Positions 1 through 7,940 of a DNA stretch of 64,000 bases are shown in pieces. The notes below the pieces were generated by a model. That model did no database searches, was not told the origin of the DNA, and saw only the letters and a list, made by a program, of their open reading frames with translations. Position 1 is the stretch's first letter. Each line of letters starts with the position of its first letter. The stretch spans positions 3,890,001 to 3,954,000 of the forward strand of contig NZ_CP129236.1 of the NCBI RefSeq assembly GCF_030413615.1. The letters run 5' to 3'. The position numbers were made by a program, and so were the translations under genes. The stretch comes from Planococcus shixiaomingii (GTDB lineage: Bacteria; Bacillota; Bacilli; Bacillales_A; Planococcaceae).

Positions 1-332
1 CAGATGTCCATCACATTAAAAAGGAAAACATCGGCTTGATCGAAGTGATGGGACTGGCGGTTTTACCGCCGCGCCTGAAGGATGAGCTGGCTGACATCCA
101 GGGATATTTAATGGGTGAGCCAAAACAGCCCGAAGAATATCATATGGACTGGGCAGAGCAATTGAAAACAGAATACGGAACGCTTGAAAATGAAGAAGAT
201 GCTGAAGCAATTTTACAAAAAGAGCTTGGAAAGAAATTTGTCCGCGTTCTTGAAGATGCGGGCGTCTTAAAAGATCGGCAAGCATTCGATCGATTTCTTC
301 ACGCATTAACAACTAAGTGGGTGCAAGTATGA
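1..332 (+). CDS. galT: UDP-glucose--hexose-1-phosphate uridylyltransferase, C-terminal end (partial)
   Basis: This is the 3' end of a gene that begins before the window; the frame is open from base 3 and stops with TGA at 330-332. The visible ~109 residues carry the tail typical of the Firmicutes-type GalT family (NIGLIEVMGLAVLPPRLK near the left edge). GalT exchanges UMP between UDP-glucose and galactose-1-phosphate in the Leloir pathway, in the cytosol. The catalytic His-Pro-His region lies outside the window, so identity rests on the tail and on the neighbour galM. Its stop overlaps the galM ATG (ATGA), which indicates translational coupling in a gal operon. Confidence 0.85.
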   Translation, partial: DVHHIKKENIGLIEVMGLAVLPPRLKDELADIQGYLMGEPKQPEEYHMDWAEQLKTEYGTLENEEDAEAILQKELGKKFVRVLEDAGVLKDRQAFDRFLHALTTKWVQV

Positions 333-1366
333 ATATTACAGCAGTACCAGCTACAGAAGAGTGGACAGAATACACCTTGACGAACGGCACAGGAATGGCC
401 GTCAGCATCCTTGATTTCGGCGGAATTATCACCAAAATCATGGTGCCCGACCGCAACGGAAATCTTGAGAACGTTGTTTTGAGTTATAAAAATGTACCGG
501 ACTACCAGCAAAACCCCAACTTTTTTGGAGCTTTGATCGGTCCGGTTGCCGGCAGAATCGAAGGAGCTTCGTTCGAACTATCCGGTACACCTTACTCTTT
601 AGAAGCGAATGAAGGAAATAACCATTTGCACGGGGGCAGTGAAGGGTTTCATCAAGCCCTTTGGAAAGCTGTCCCTTTCCAGAATGAACAAGCGGTCGGT
701 TTAACGCTTAGCCATACGCGTCCCGACGGCGAAGGAAGCTATCCCGGCACTGTAACCGTTTCAGCTACCTATACGCTGACAAACGACAACCGGCTCATCT
801 TGGAATATGAAGCAAGCAGCGATAAAACAACGCCGTTGACGTTGACCAACCATTCTTATTTCAACTTGAGCGGCAATTTGAAAAACACGGTTGGGCCTCA
901 GGTTGCAACCATTGATAGCAGCCGAGTTATCGAATTGGATGATCAGCTGATTCCTACCGGAAACCTGATGGCTGTTACAGAAACCCCTTTTGACTTCCGC
1001 GCTGGCCGAAAGCTCGAAGACGGATTCAACGATGCGTTCGTCCAGAATGAACTCGCCGGAAGCGGTTATGACCATTACTTTGTTTTTGACAATACCCGGC
1101 AGCCGAAAGTGCTCCTTCAAGATTCCGTCAGCGGACGCCAAATGGCTGTAGAGACTGATCAGCCTGGAATGGTCATGTATACAGGGAATGGATTGGACGA
1201 TTCTTTGCATTTGAACGAAGGTATGTCCCGCAAATACCTCGGTGTCTGCTTTGAAACCCAAGGCTCTCCCGCTTCCTTGCATCATGAAAATATGCCGGGT
1301 ATTATTTTGCACGCAGGCGATGTTTACAAAACACAGACTGCTTTCATTTTTAGTTTGATGGAATAA
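329..1366 (+). CDS. galM: Aldose 1-epimerase (mutarotase)
   Basis: GalM interconverts alpha and beta anomers of galactose or glucose, feeding galactokinase. The 345-residue protein has family marks: the early DFGGIITKIMVPD strand, NNHLHGG, LTNHSYFNLSG with the catalytic His, and CFETQ near the C-terminus with the catalytic Glu. I chose the ATG at 329, which overlaps the galT stop as ATGA; an in-frame GTG at 317 would lie inside galT. The Shine-Dalgarno is weak (GTGGGTG), consistent with coupled translation. It is the last gene of the gal operon: a strong hairpin follows at once. Length is normal for the family. Confidence 0.93.
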   Translation: MNITAVPATEEWTEYTLTNGTGMAVSILDFGGIITKIMVPDRNGNLENVVLSYKNVPDYQQNPNFFGALIGPVAGRIEGASFELSGTPYSLEANEGNNHLHGGSEGFHQALWKAVPFQNEQAVGLTLSHTRPDGEGSYPGTVTVSATYTLTNDNRLILEYEASSDKTTPLTLTNHSYFNLSGNLKNTVGPQVATIDSSRVIELDDQLIPTGNLMAVTETPFDFRAGRKLEDGFNDAFVQNELAGSGYDHYFVFDNTRQPKVLLQDSVSGRQMAVETDQPGMVMYTGNGLDDSLHLNEGMSRKYLGVCFETQGSPASLHHENMPGIILHAGDVYKTQTAFIFSLME

Positions 1367-1367
1367 A

Positions 1368-1406
1368 AAATAGGGTGAACCTTCACTATGAAGGTTCACC
1401 CTATTT
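1368..1406. terminator. Bidirectional terminator between galM and the ROK gene
   Basis: An 18-bp perfect stem with a 3-nt loop: left arm 1368-1385, right arm 1389-1406, with A-rich sequence on the left and T-rich on the right. It follows the galM stop by 2 nt and contains the stop codon of the opposing ROK gene, so it probably ends both transcripts. Confidence 0.9.
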
Positions 1407-2574
1407 GCATCACCGGATCAAACAGTTCGACCAGCAGCAGGGACACTGCTCCCAATAAAGTCGCTTCATCTCCTAGCCGACTGACTGTTACATGCGTCCC
1501 TCTAGCATCAGGAGTGAGAACCTTTTGCTGGATAGCCGCAAGAGCTGCGGGCATCAAGAATTTTTCACTTTTTATGACGCCTCCCCCTAAGACAATTTCA
1601 CCTGGGTTGATCAAATGGATCAAGTTCGTTAAGCCGACGCCAATAACATGCCCGGTTTCCTCTAATAGATCCACACAAGACTGGCTGCCGCTTTCAGCCA
1701 AGTCAAAAACGTCCTTGCCCGTTAAATTCCCATTCTGTTCTTTCAACTGTTTTTCTGCTCGTTTGGCAATTGCTGTCCCGCTTACGAATGTTTGCAGGCA
1801 TCCACGATTACCGCATTCGCATTCTTCACCATTGATATCAATCGTCATATGGCCAAATTCTCCGGCAATGCCTTGTGCGCCGTGGTAAAGCTTGCCATTC
1901 ATGACAATTCCCGCACCCACGCCTCGGCCGATATTCACCGCAACCATGCTGTCGGCATCCCCATGGCCGCCAAACCACGATTCACCTAATGCCATTGCCC
2001 TGGCGTCATTTTCAACTTTTACGGCCAAGTTAAATTCTTCTTCCAACACTTCTTTAATAGGAATATTTCTCAGGTTCAAAATCGGAGCGATGAGTGATGT
2101 TCCCGTATTGACATTGACCACTCCATGCATTGCGACACCGATTCCGATGATTTTTTCCTGGTCGGCTTCACTGGACTGCAAAAGTGCAAAAATCGTTTCT
2201 TTCAAATCAGCGAGAAACTGCTCATTAGTCAACGGATTCTCCAACACTTTCGAAGTCCGCTGAAGTATGGTCCCAGTTAAATCCGTTAAAACACATTCTA
2301 CGTTTTCCGGTCCTGCATCTACCCCGATCACATAAAAAGCATCGGTGTTGATGTGCAGCATCGTCGGTTTCCTTCCCCCGCTTGAATTGCCCAGGACACT
2401 TTCTCTTACCAGTCCCTGTTCCATTAGCTCTTTTACAATACTGCTTACTGTCGGAGGAGTCAGACTGGTTTCTTTCGCAATTTGAGCTCTTGATATCGGT
2501 TCCGCTGTCCGGATTTTATTTAAAATAATTGATTTATTAACAGATTTCATTAATTGAAAAGTTCCACGCTGCAT
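1396..2574 (-). CDS. ROK-family transcriptional repressor (XylR-like)
   Basis: A 392-residue cytosolic regulator. The N-terminal ~75 residues form a winged helix-turn-helix (AEPISRAQIAKETSLTPPTVSSIVKELMEQGLV); the rest is a ROK sugar-kinase-like fold with ATP/sugar motifs (VIGVDAGPENVECVLTDLTG) and the zinc signature CECGNRGC. ROK regulators of this architecture bind sugars and repress sugar-use genes. It is convergent with galTM, so galactose control is possible, but xylose or another sugar is equally open. The start is an ATG with GAGGGA about 8 nt upstream. A palindrome lies over its own promoter, suggesting autoregulation. Confidence 0.85.
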   Translation of the reverse strand: MQRGTFQLMKSVNKSIILNKIRTAEPISRAQIAKETSLTPPTVSSIVKELMEQGLVRESVLGNSSGGRKPTMLHINTDAFYVIGVDAGPENVECVLTDLTGTILQRTSKVLENPLTNEQFLADLKETIFALLQSSEADQEKIIGIGVAMHGVVNVNTGTSLIAPILNLRNIPIKEVLEEEFNLAVKVENDARAMALGESWFGGHGDADSMVAVNIGRGVGAGIVMNGKLYHGAQGIAGEFGHMTIDINGEECECGNRGCLQTFVSGTAIAKRAEKQLKEQNGNLTGKDVFDLAESGSQSCVDLLEETGHVIGVGLTNLIHLINPGEIVLGGGVIKSEKFLMPAALAAIQQKVLTPDARGTHVTVSRLGDEATLLGAVSLLLVELFDPVMQIG

Positions 2575-2608
2575 AAAAAATCCCTCACATTCACTTGCTG
2601 ATTCGGCA

Positions 2609-2644
2609 ATTATAACATAGTTAGTTAATTTAATTAATTAAATT
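2609..2644 (-). promoter_or_regulatory. Promoter and likely operator of the ROK regulator
   Basis: On the minus strand a perfect -10 (TATAAT, plus 2609-2614) lies upstream of the ROK gene. A perfect 18-bp palindrome made only of A and T occupies plus 2627-2644, over the expected -35 position. Binding there by the ROK protein would repress its own gene and perhaps the divergent reductase; this is inference. Confidence 0.5.
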
Positions 2645-2673
2645 GAAACAAGCAAAGACAAGGGGTAATTTCT

Positions 2674-2731
2674 AGACGTTTCCACTTTTTGCTAGGTATA
2701 ATGCAAAAGTAAGCGCTTTACTAAAGGAGGA
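2674..2731 (+). promoter_or_regulatory. Promoter, cre-like site and RBS of the aldo/keto reductase
   Basis: A TATAAT -10 sits at 2697-2702 with a poor -35 (TAGACG) about 18 bp upstream. Just past the expected start point, 2709-2722 carries a cre-like core (GTAAGCGCTTTAC) with mismatches at the outer positions, so CcpA control is possible. A strong AAAGGAGG follows near 2724-2731. Confidence 0.5.
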
Positions 2732-2738
2732 ATTCTTC

Positions 2739-3557
2739 ATGGCAAAAGAAATCACATTTACTTTTCACAACGGCATAGAAATTCCGAATATCGGCTTTGG
2801 CACTTGGCAAATTCCAAACGAAGAAGCCTATGCATCTGTAACAACGGCTCTTGAAAACGGCTATACACATATCGATACCGCATTAGCTTATCAAAATGAA
2901 CAAAATGTAGGCAAAGCGATAAAAGATTTTTCTCTTGCACGTGAAGACGTTTTTATCACCAGCAAGCTTCCGGCACAAATCAAGGGCTATGAGAAAACCT
3001 TAAAAGCGTTTGATGAAACGATCACCAATTTAGGCATGGACTACCTGGATCTCTACTTGATCCATGCGCCTTGGCCATGGGATGAAGTGGGAAAAGACTG
3101 TACAGAAGGCAACATCCAGTCCTGGAAGGCCATGGAACAGCTCTATAATGAAGGAAAAATCCGCTCCATCGGCGTTTCCAACTTTTCAGAAAGGGACATC
3201 CAGGCCATTCTTGATACATGCACCATTGTGCCAATGGCCAACCAAATCCCGTTTTATATCGGCCGTGACCAAGAAAGCCTTCTCGCGTACTGCAAAAAGC
3301 ATAAAATTGTTGTAGAAGCTTATTCTCCTTTGGCAACCGGACAAATTTTAAACAGCCCAGCTATTTTGGAAATGGCTGAAAAATACAGCGTAACACCTGC
3401 TCAGTTATGCATCCGTTATTGCTTAGAGCGTGAAACCCTCCCGCTTCCAAAATCAACAAATGAAACCCGCATTATCGAAAACAGCCAGTTAGATTTCACC
3501 ATCTCTTCAGAAGACTTGAAAATACTTGAGAAAATTGAAGATGTACGGACAAAATAA
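2739..3557 (+). CDS. Aldo/keto reductase (NADPH-dependent)
   Basis: A 272-residue (beta/alpha)8 barrel oxidoreductase that reduces aldehydes or ketones using NADPH. The catalytic tetrad is complete: D46 and Y51 (HIDTALAYQNE), K76 (ITSKLP) and H109 (YLIHAP). The C-terminal cofactor region reads LPLPKSTNETRIIENSQ, matching the usual PKS..RI..N pattern. Length is typical of the small bacterial AKR5-type enzymes. It starts at an ATG behind a strong AAAGGAGG and is transcribed alone, divergent from the ROK regulator. The substrate cannot be told from sequence; detoxification of methylglyoxal-like carbonyls or a sugar reductase role are both plausible. Confidence 0.9.
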   Translation: MAKEITFTFHNGIEIPNIGFGTWQIPNEEAYASVTTALENGYTHIDTALAYQNEQNVGKAIKDFSLAREDVFITSKLPAQIKGYEKTLKAFDETITNLGMDYLDLYLIHAPWPWDEVGKDCTEGNIQSWKAMEQLYNEGKIRSIGVSNFSERDIQAILDTCTIVPMANQIPFYIGRDQESLLAYCKKHKIVVEAYSPLATGQILNSPAILEMAEKYSVTPAQLCIRYCLERETLPLPKSTNETRIIENSQLDFTISSEDLKILEKIEDVRTK

Positions 3558-3987
3558 ATCTACCATCTTTTGATAAAGTTCCAATTTCTTTATCCCTTGT
3601 TTCTAAGAGTGTTCATTGGAATGTCGGCAGTTTTTTCCGTTCATTTAGTCAATCTTTTCAAGAAGTTTTGCCGATAGTCCGAAATGGGTAACTAGAAAGA
3701 GAATGAGCGGAAGTTGTTAAATGGTTTTGACAGGATTCCCCTGCCGCCTGTCCCTTTTCTGCGGTCAGGTAAAATAACCATTCCTCAATGAAAACCAGGC
3801 TCGATTAATGAATGTCTCCATGATACGATAAGGCCATAAGCCCATTCAGGACCCGCCTTTAGTTGATTTTGATTAACTATACTGTATCCTGAATGGGCTA
3901 TTTCTACATTATTGCCCTTCACGCTATAGAATCATCCGTTTTTCAATTTTAATGAAAGCAATTCGCACAGACAAAAGAGGTGAGAAA
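3558..3987. other. Intergenic stretch with a large inverted repeat
   Basis: About 430 bp without a convincing gene. At 3839-3851 and 3887-3899 two 13-nt arms are perfectly complementary around a 35-nt loop that itself can form a small hairpin (TAGTT/AACTA). It lies ~90 bp upstream of the stress operon start and has no clear T tract, so it may be a leader structure or an operator rather than a terminator. An RBS (AGAGGTGA) at about 3976-3983 belongs to the next gene. Confidence 0.4.
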
Positions 3988-4497
3988 ATGAGCTTTTTAA
4001 ACCGCTTATTTGGCGGAGCCGAGAAACAGGAGCCGAAAGTCGAAAAACGGACGCTGCTCAATTTGCGCGTCGGCGATTTTGTGGCTTATGATTTAGTAGA
4101 TTATGAAGTGACCGGAAAAATCCATTACGATGACAGCGGCTATACATGGGATTCTTTTCAGCTGGCCTCTGCCAGCAAAACGCTATGGCTAAGTGTCGAA
4201 ATGGACGATGAACTTGAAGTGGGCATCTATGAGAAATCACGCCTCCCGGGAATTGAACCAGGGACAAAGAAAATCATGTATGAGGACCGGCCTTACTTTT
4301 TGGAAGAACAAGGCCGGGCCTATGTTCTGGGAGAAGGCCGAAGCCGAAATGTCAACGGCACAGAGATGGATTACTATGAATATGTAGACGAATCAGGAGA
4401 ATACTTTGTATCTGTAGAAGTATGGGGCGGCGAAGTGGAAGTCAGCCACGGTTATGAAATCGAAGAATTTGAAGTAACCATTTTAGCAGGAAGCTAA
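3988..4497 (+). CDS. DUF4178 domain protein, first gene of the PspA operon
   Basis: A 169-residue soluble protein matching the DUF4178 family: TLLNLRVGDFVAYDLVDYEVTGKIHYDDSGYTWDSFQL at the start of the domain, then a beta-rich remainder with several aromatic and acidic positions (YYEYVDESGEYFVSVEVWGGEVEVSHG). No signal peptide or membrane segment. I chose the ATG at 3988, behind AGAGGTGA, instead of an upstream in-frame ATG at 3952 lacking a ribosome site. It is followed after 18 nt by the pspA homologue. DUF4178 proteins are known to co-occur with PspA and spermidine-synthase-like genes; biochemical role is not established. Confidence 0.8.
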   Translation: MSFLNRLFGGAEKQEPKVEKRTLLNLRVGDFVAYDLVDYEVTGKIHYDDSGYTWDSFQLASASKTLWLSVEMDDELEVGIYEKSRLPGIEPGTKKIMYEDRPYFLEEQGRAYVLGEGRSRNVNGTEMDYYEYVDESGEYFVSVEVWGGEVEVSHGYEIEEFEVTILAGS

Positions 4498-4515
4498 CAA
4501 ATTGGAGGAGAGAAT

Positions 4516-5187
4516 ATGTTTCAATTTTTCAAACGTGTACAGACCTATGTGGAATCTGAGCTAAACGCAGCGCTTGATAAAGCAGAAGATCCGGTTAAAA
4601 TGCTCGAACAGTTTATGCGGGATATGGCGGCGGATATCCGCGATGCCGAAACAGCGGTAGCCAAGCAGCTGGCGAATGAAAAAATGCTGAAAAAGAAGTT
4701 CGACGACGCTAATAGCATGATAGAAAAGCGGCAGCAGCAAGCGATTCAGGCGGTGGAAGCCAATAACGAAGAACTCGCCCGCCGCGCGCTCGAAGATAAG
4801 CAAACTTACGTTAAACAAGCGAATGACTTGAAATCCACTTATGAACAAGCGGCATCTGATTCAATCGTGCTTCGTGAAAAGTTAGCGGAGATGAAACGTG
4901 AATATGAGCAAATGGAAATCAAAAAGGATTCCTTAAAAGCCCGTGCTGAATCTGCGAAAACCCGGACAATGATCAATCGGACAATGTCTTCTGTCGGCAG
5001 TGATGAATCACGCAGCGGATTTGAGCGGATGGAAGAAAAAGTGATGCAGTATGAAGCGGAAGCGGAGACGTCCGAAGATCTGCGGGCAGGTTCCCGCAGC
5101 CTGGATGATGAATTTGCTTCATTAAATAAAAATAGTGCAGTTGATGACGAATTAGCGGCGCTGAAGCAACAATTCAAAAAAGAATAA
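4516..5187 (+). CDS. PspA/IM30 family envelope-stress protein
   Basis: A 223-residue PspA/Vipp1/LiaH-type protein. It begins with the membrane-binding amphipathic helix (MFQFFKRVQTYVESELNAAL), then EDPVKMLEQFMRDMAADIRDAETAVAKQ, typical of the family, followed by long charged coiled coil to about residue 165 and a short helical tail (DDELAALKQQFKKE). These ESCRT-III-like proteins polymerise on the inner membrane surface and stabilise it under stress. RBS TTGGAGGAGAG. The gene follows DUF4178 by 18 nt. A terminator-like hairpin right after it may make this mRNA more abundant than the downstream genes. Confidence 0.92.
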   Translation: MFQFFKRVQTYVESELNAALDKAEDPVKMLEQFMRDMAADIRDAETAVAKQLANEKMLKKKFDDANSMIEKRQQQAIQAVEANNEELARRALEDKQTYVKQANDLKSTYEQAASDSIVLREKLAEMKREYEQMEIKKDSLKARAESAKTRTMINRTMSSVGSDESRSGFERMEEKVMQYEAEAETSEDLRAGSRSLDDEFASLNKNSAVDDELAALKQQFKKE

Positions 5188-5194
5188 ACGAACA

Positions 5195-5232
5195 AACGGC
5201 GGCCCGCTTCATGCGGCGGGCTGTTTTTGTTC
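5195..5232 (+). terminator. Terminator or attenuator between the PspA gene and the DUF4247 gene
   Basis: A GC-rich stem (GCCCGC pairing with GCGGGC) followed by TGTTTTTGTT. It lies inside the operon, so partial termination would favour the first two genes. The following gene starts ~20 nt later without a visible promoter of its own. Confidence 0.7.
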
Positions 5233-5250
5233 ATATGGGGTGTTTACTTT

Positions 5251-5799
5251 ATGATAAAAAGAGGATGGCTATGCGGAATAATTTCTGCAGTGCTTTTTTT
5301 AGCAGCCTGTGGAATGGCTCAAGCGGAAGATTACATTGAGCAAAACTATACGTTCGTCGATGCAGTTGCGGGCAGCACTTCAAACGACCGCGCCATGATG
5401 TACCGCTCTGAACAAAGCCTGGCCGATACGGCAGCAGAGCTCAGCCAAGTGCAGGAACCGGAACAGATTGGTGAAGTCGTAGAAGGACGGCAAGTGCTTG
5501 TTTACAACGATGAATTCATCATATTAACAGAAGATCCCGACAATCCGGGCTCTACCCTCGTGGAAGTGGCTGGAGAGGAATTCGTCCGAAACACCTACCA
5601 CCCCGGCTTTTTCACCGGCATGTTTGTCGGCTCGTTTTTAAGCAACCGATTTGGCCCCACTTGGGTGCAAACGCAAGGCAATCGATGCAGCCGTGGCGGC
5701 TGTTATTCCGGCGGCGGTTCATACCGGTCATTCCCGTCTACTAGCAACTACGGACGCGGATCAACATTCCGGGGCGGCGGCCCAGGAGTCGGAAAATAA
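5251..5799 (+). CDS. DUF4247 family lipoprotein
   Basis: About 182 residues. The N-terminus is a lipoprotein signal (basic MIKRGW, hydrophobic core, lipobox LAAC), so the mature protein should be anchored outside the membrane through Cys. The mature part carries the DUF4247 pattern (YIEQNYTFVDAVAGSTSNDRAMMYRS, then VLVYNDEFIILTEDP), a GFFTGMFVG segment, and a Gly/Ser-rich tail with two Cys (NRCSRGGC). The ATG at 5251 follows GGGGTG; an upstream TTG would weaken the signal peptide. It is the outer-face member of the PspA/polyamine operon. Function is unknown. Confidence 0.8.
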   Translation: MIKRGWLCGIISAVLFLAACGMAQAEDYIEQNYTFVDAVAGSTSNDRAMMYRSEQSLADTAAELSQVQEPEQIGEVVEGRQVLVYNDEFIILTEDPDNPGSTLVEVAGEEFVRNTYHPGFFTGMFVGSFLSNRFGPTWVQTQGNRCSRGGCYSGGGSYRSFPSTSNYGRGSTFRGGGPGVGK

Positions 5800-5822
5800 C
5801 CTATAGCAAAGGAGCTGGAGCA

Positions 5823-6218
5823 GTGAATCCATTCTTATTGACTTTTTTATATTATCTTGCAGCCATCGCTGTTGTAATTGCAGGCTTAGTTGTTTTTGAA
5901 CTCTTGACGAGAAAATACAAGGACTGGGAAGAAATACAAAGCAACAACGCTGCAGTTGCGTTATCAATTGCAGGGAAAATTATCGGTACATGTATCATCC
6001 TTACTTTTTCTATTCTCCATAATGACACGATTTGGGAAACCGTTATTTGGGGATTGTTTGGTTTGGCGCTTCAATTTCTCGCTTATTTCCTTTTTGAAAT
6101 CCTCACTCCCCGCTTTTCAGTGGAGCAGCAGCTGAAAGAAAGAAATACAGCGGTAGGAATCATTTCATGTGCCGTTTCAATCGGATTGGCGTTCGTAATC
6201 GGCGCTTCCATTACATAA
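5823..6218 (+). CDS. DUF350 membrane protein
   Basis: A 131-residue integral membrane protein with four hydrophobic segments (about residues 5-28, 45-62, 68-90, 108-130) and the DUF350 signature around NNAAVALSIAGKIIGTCIIL and RNTAVGIISCAVSIGLAFVIG, two similar halves. It starts with GTG 7 nt after AAAGGAG. DUF350 proteins (YjfL in E. coli) are repeatedly found beside PspA-family genes and polyamine-ligating or aminopropyl-transferring enzymes. Its role is not established; a channel or membrane scaffold for the PspA partner has been suggested only by context. Confidence 0.82.
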   Translation: MNPFLLTFLYYLAAIAVVIAGLVVFELLTRKYKDWEEIQSNNAAVALSIAGKIIGTCIILTFSILHNDTIWETVIWGLFGLALQFLAYFLFEILTPRFSVEQQLKERNTAVGIISCAVSIGLAFVIGASIT

Positions 6219-6230
6219 GGCGGTGTTTGC

Positions 6231-7784
6231 ATGATGGAACAAGAAGCCGTCCGGCAAAGCCGGGCGATTTATTACGCATCCGGCATTGTGTCGATTTGCG
6301 GGATTATTTTTGAAGTGTTGTTCGGCGCACTCGGTTCGTATATTTTAGGGGATGGTGTGAAGCAGTATACGCTCACTATCTCCCTTTTTTTGACTGGAAT
6401 GGGCATTGGTGCTTATGTCAGCGAGAAAATGACCAGGAATTTGATTTCCTCCTTTATCTGGATTGAATACAGCATCGGAATTATCGGCGGCTTTTCCGCT
6501 TTACTGTTGTTTGGTGTGACTGCTTATTTTCCTCCCGGCACCGGCTCCCTGTTTTTGTACAGCGTAATTTTGCTAGTTGGGGCATTGACCGGCGTCGAGC
6601 TCCCGATTTTAATTCGCAAAGCCAATGAAATCGGCGTTTCCTTGCAAAAAAGCGCAGCGAAAGTATTGTTCTCCGATTATGCCGGCGGACTTGTCGGCGG
6701 GCTGCTTTTCCTATTTTTGCTGCGCCCCTACTTCGGTCTGGTCAAAACAGCATTTCTGGTAGCGCTTATCAACGTGGCAGTTGCCCTATGGATTGTTTTT
6801 CGCTTTAAACACGAACTAAAACGTTATCAAATGCATGCGGGTTTTGGCATTTTCTTTTTGCTGCTGCTGATTTCAGGCGCATTTTTTGGCGAAGAAGCCG
6901 CTCTTCAATTCGAAGAAAGGCTGTACAAAGATCCGATTGTCTTTTCTGAACAGTCCTCTTATCAGCAAATCATTTTGACGAAAGCGCAAGGCGATACACG
7001 GCTGTACTTGGATGGCCAACTTCAGTTCAGTTCGTCTGATGAACACCGTTACCATGAAATTTTGGTGCACCCTCCCATGGCTGCCGCTGCACGGCATGAG
7101 CGCATCTTGATTCTTGGTGGCGGTGATGGCCTGGCAGCCCGGGAAGTGTTGAAATATCCCGATGCCGGAAAAATAACATTAGTCGACTTGGATCCAAAAA
7201 TGACAGAAATTGCCCGGAGCAATTCCCTGCTGGCCGAATTGAATGAAGGCTCTTTGGACAATGAAAAAGTAGAAGTTGTGAACGACGACGCCTTCCGCTT
7301 TTTGGAAGGCGCAGAAGGCTTTTACGACGTCATCATCATCGATTTGCCCGATCCGAACAATGAATCGCTGAATAAATTGTATACTCAGGAGTTCTATTCG
7401 CTGGTCCGCAACCGCTTGCATCCAGATGGAGCCATGATGGTCCAGGCAACCAGTCCGGTATTCGCCCCGCCTGTGTATTGGACGATTGATACAACCATAC
7501 AGGCAACCGGATTGAAGACTGAAAACATGCATGCGGACATCCCAAGTTTCGGCGGATGGGGGTATATCCTCGCATCACGCAATGAAATTCAGACTGAAAA
7601 CCTTGAAATTATCGACGACACGCAATATCTTACCACCGATTTGCTGCCGGCTTTAACCGCTTTCGGCAAAGACGAAGATGCCGTTATTGAAGACGATAAC
7701 GGCAAAAAAATTATTCTCAAACCGAATACGTTAATTCATCCGAATTTAATCGAGTACTATGAAAAATCTTGGCGATACTACTGA
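6231..7784 (+). CDS. Membrane-bound spermidine-synthase-like aminopropyltransferase
   Basis: A 517-residue protein. Residues 1-~220 hold about seven transmembrane helices; residues ~235-517 are a spermidine synthase domain with the SAM/decarboxy-SAM binding motif LILGGGDGLAAREVLKY, the acidic strand VDLDP, VVNDDAFRFL, and the catalytic-region IIIDLPDPN. This is the architecture of 'polyamine aminopropyltransferases' with an N-terminal membrane domain, about 200 residues longer than soluble SpeE. It follows DUF350 by 12 nt and is the last gene of the operon. The donor is likely decarboxylated SAM; the acceptor at the membrane is unknown. Confidence 0.87.
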   Translation: MMEQEAVRQSRAIYYASGIVSICGIIFEVLFGALGSYILGDGVKQYTLTISLFLTGMGIGAYVSEKMTRNLISSFIWIEYSIGIIGGFSALLLFGVTAYFPPGTGSLFLYSVILLVGALTGVELPILIRKANEIGVSLQKSAAKVLFSDYAGGLVGGLLFLFLLRPYFGLVKTAFLVALINVAVALWIVFRFKHELKRYQMHAGFGIFFLLLLISGAFFGEEAALQFEERLYKDPIVFSEQSSYQQIILTKAQGDTRLYLDGQLQFSSSDEHRYHEILVHPPMAAAARHERILILGGGDGLAAREVLKYPDAGKITLVDLDPKMTEIARSNSLLAELNEGSLDNEKVEVVNDDAFRFLEGAEGFYDVIIIDLPDPNNESLNKLYTQEFYSLVRNRLHPDGAMMVQATSPVFAPPVYWTIDTTIQATGLKTENMHADIPSFGGWGYILASRNEIQTENLEIIDDTQYLTTDLLPALTAFGKDEDAVIEDDNGKKIILKPNTLIHPNLIEYYEKSWRYY

Positions 7785-7808
7785 AATATAAATTTGTTGC
7801 ATCTATAG

Positions 7809-7845
7809 AAAAGGCTCTAAGTTCATTCTTACGAGGCTTTTTTTC
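7809..7845 (+). terminator. Probable terminator of the PspA/polyamine operon
   Basis: An imperfect hairpin (AAGGCTC against GAGGCTT with one mismatch) followed by a run of seven T. It is the only candidate before the next promoter. Confidence 0.55.
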
Positions 7846-7875
7846 GAATTGTACCAATTTTTCAAAAAATAAAAT

Positions 7876-7902
7876 GTTTGAAGTTGGGGTAAATTAGGGA
7901 AA
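7876..7902 (+). promoter_or_regulatory. SigB-like general-stress promoter
   Basis: GTTTGA at 7876-7881, a 15-bp spacer, then GGGAAA at 7897-7902. This closely resembles the Bacillus SigB consensus (GTTTAA, 12-15 bp, GGGWAW). No good sigma-A promoter is visible here. The downstream YtxH-type gene is of a class often under SigB. Confidence 0.55.
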
Positions 7903-7940
7903 TAAAAAAAATACCCAAAAAACGAAAGAGGAGTGATCAA

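Noticed and set aside
761..1399. 212-codon minus-strand frame opposite galM
   Set aside because: Shadow of galM, with no RBS; galM has clear family motifs.
1388..1888. 166-codon plus-strand frame opposite the ROK gene
   Set aside because: Shadow of the ROK gene; starts inside the terminator stem.
4516..5187. Coiled-coil protein as a phage or secretion component
   Set aside because: The N-terminal amphipathic helix and the EDPVKMLEQ motif identify it as PspA/IM30.
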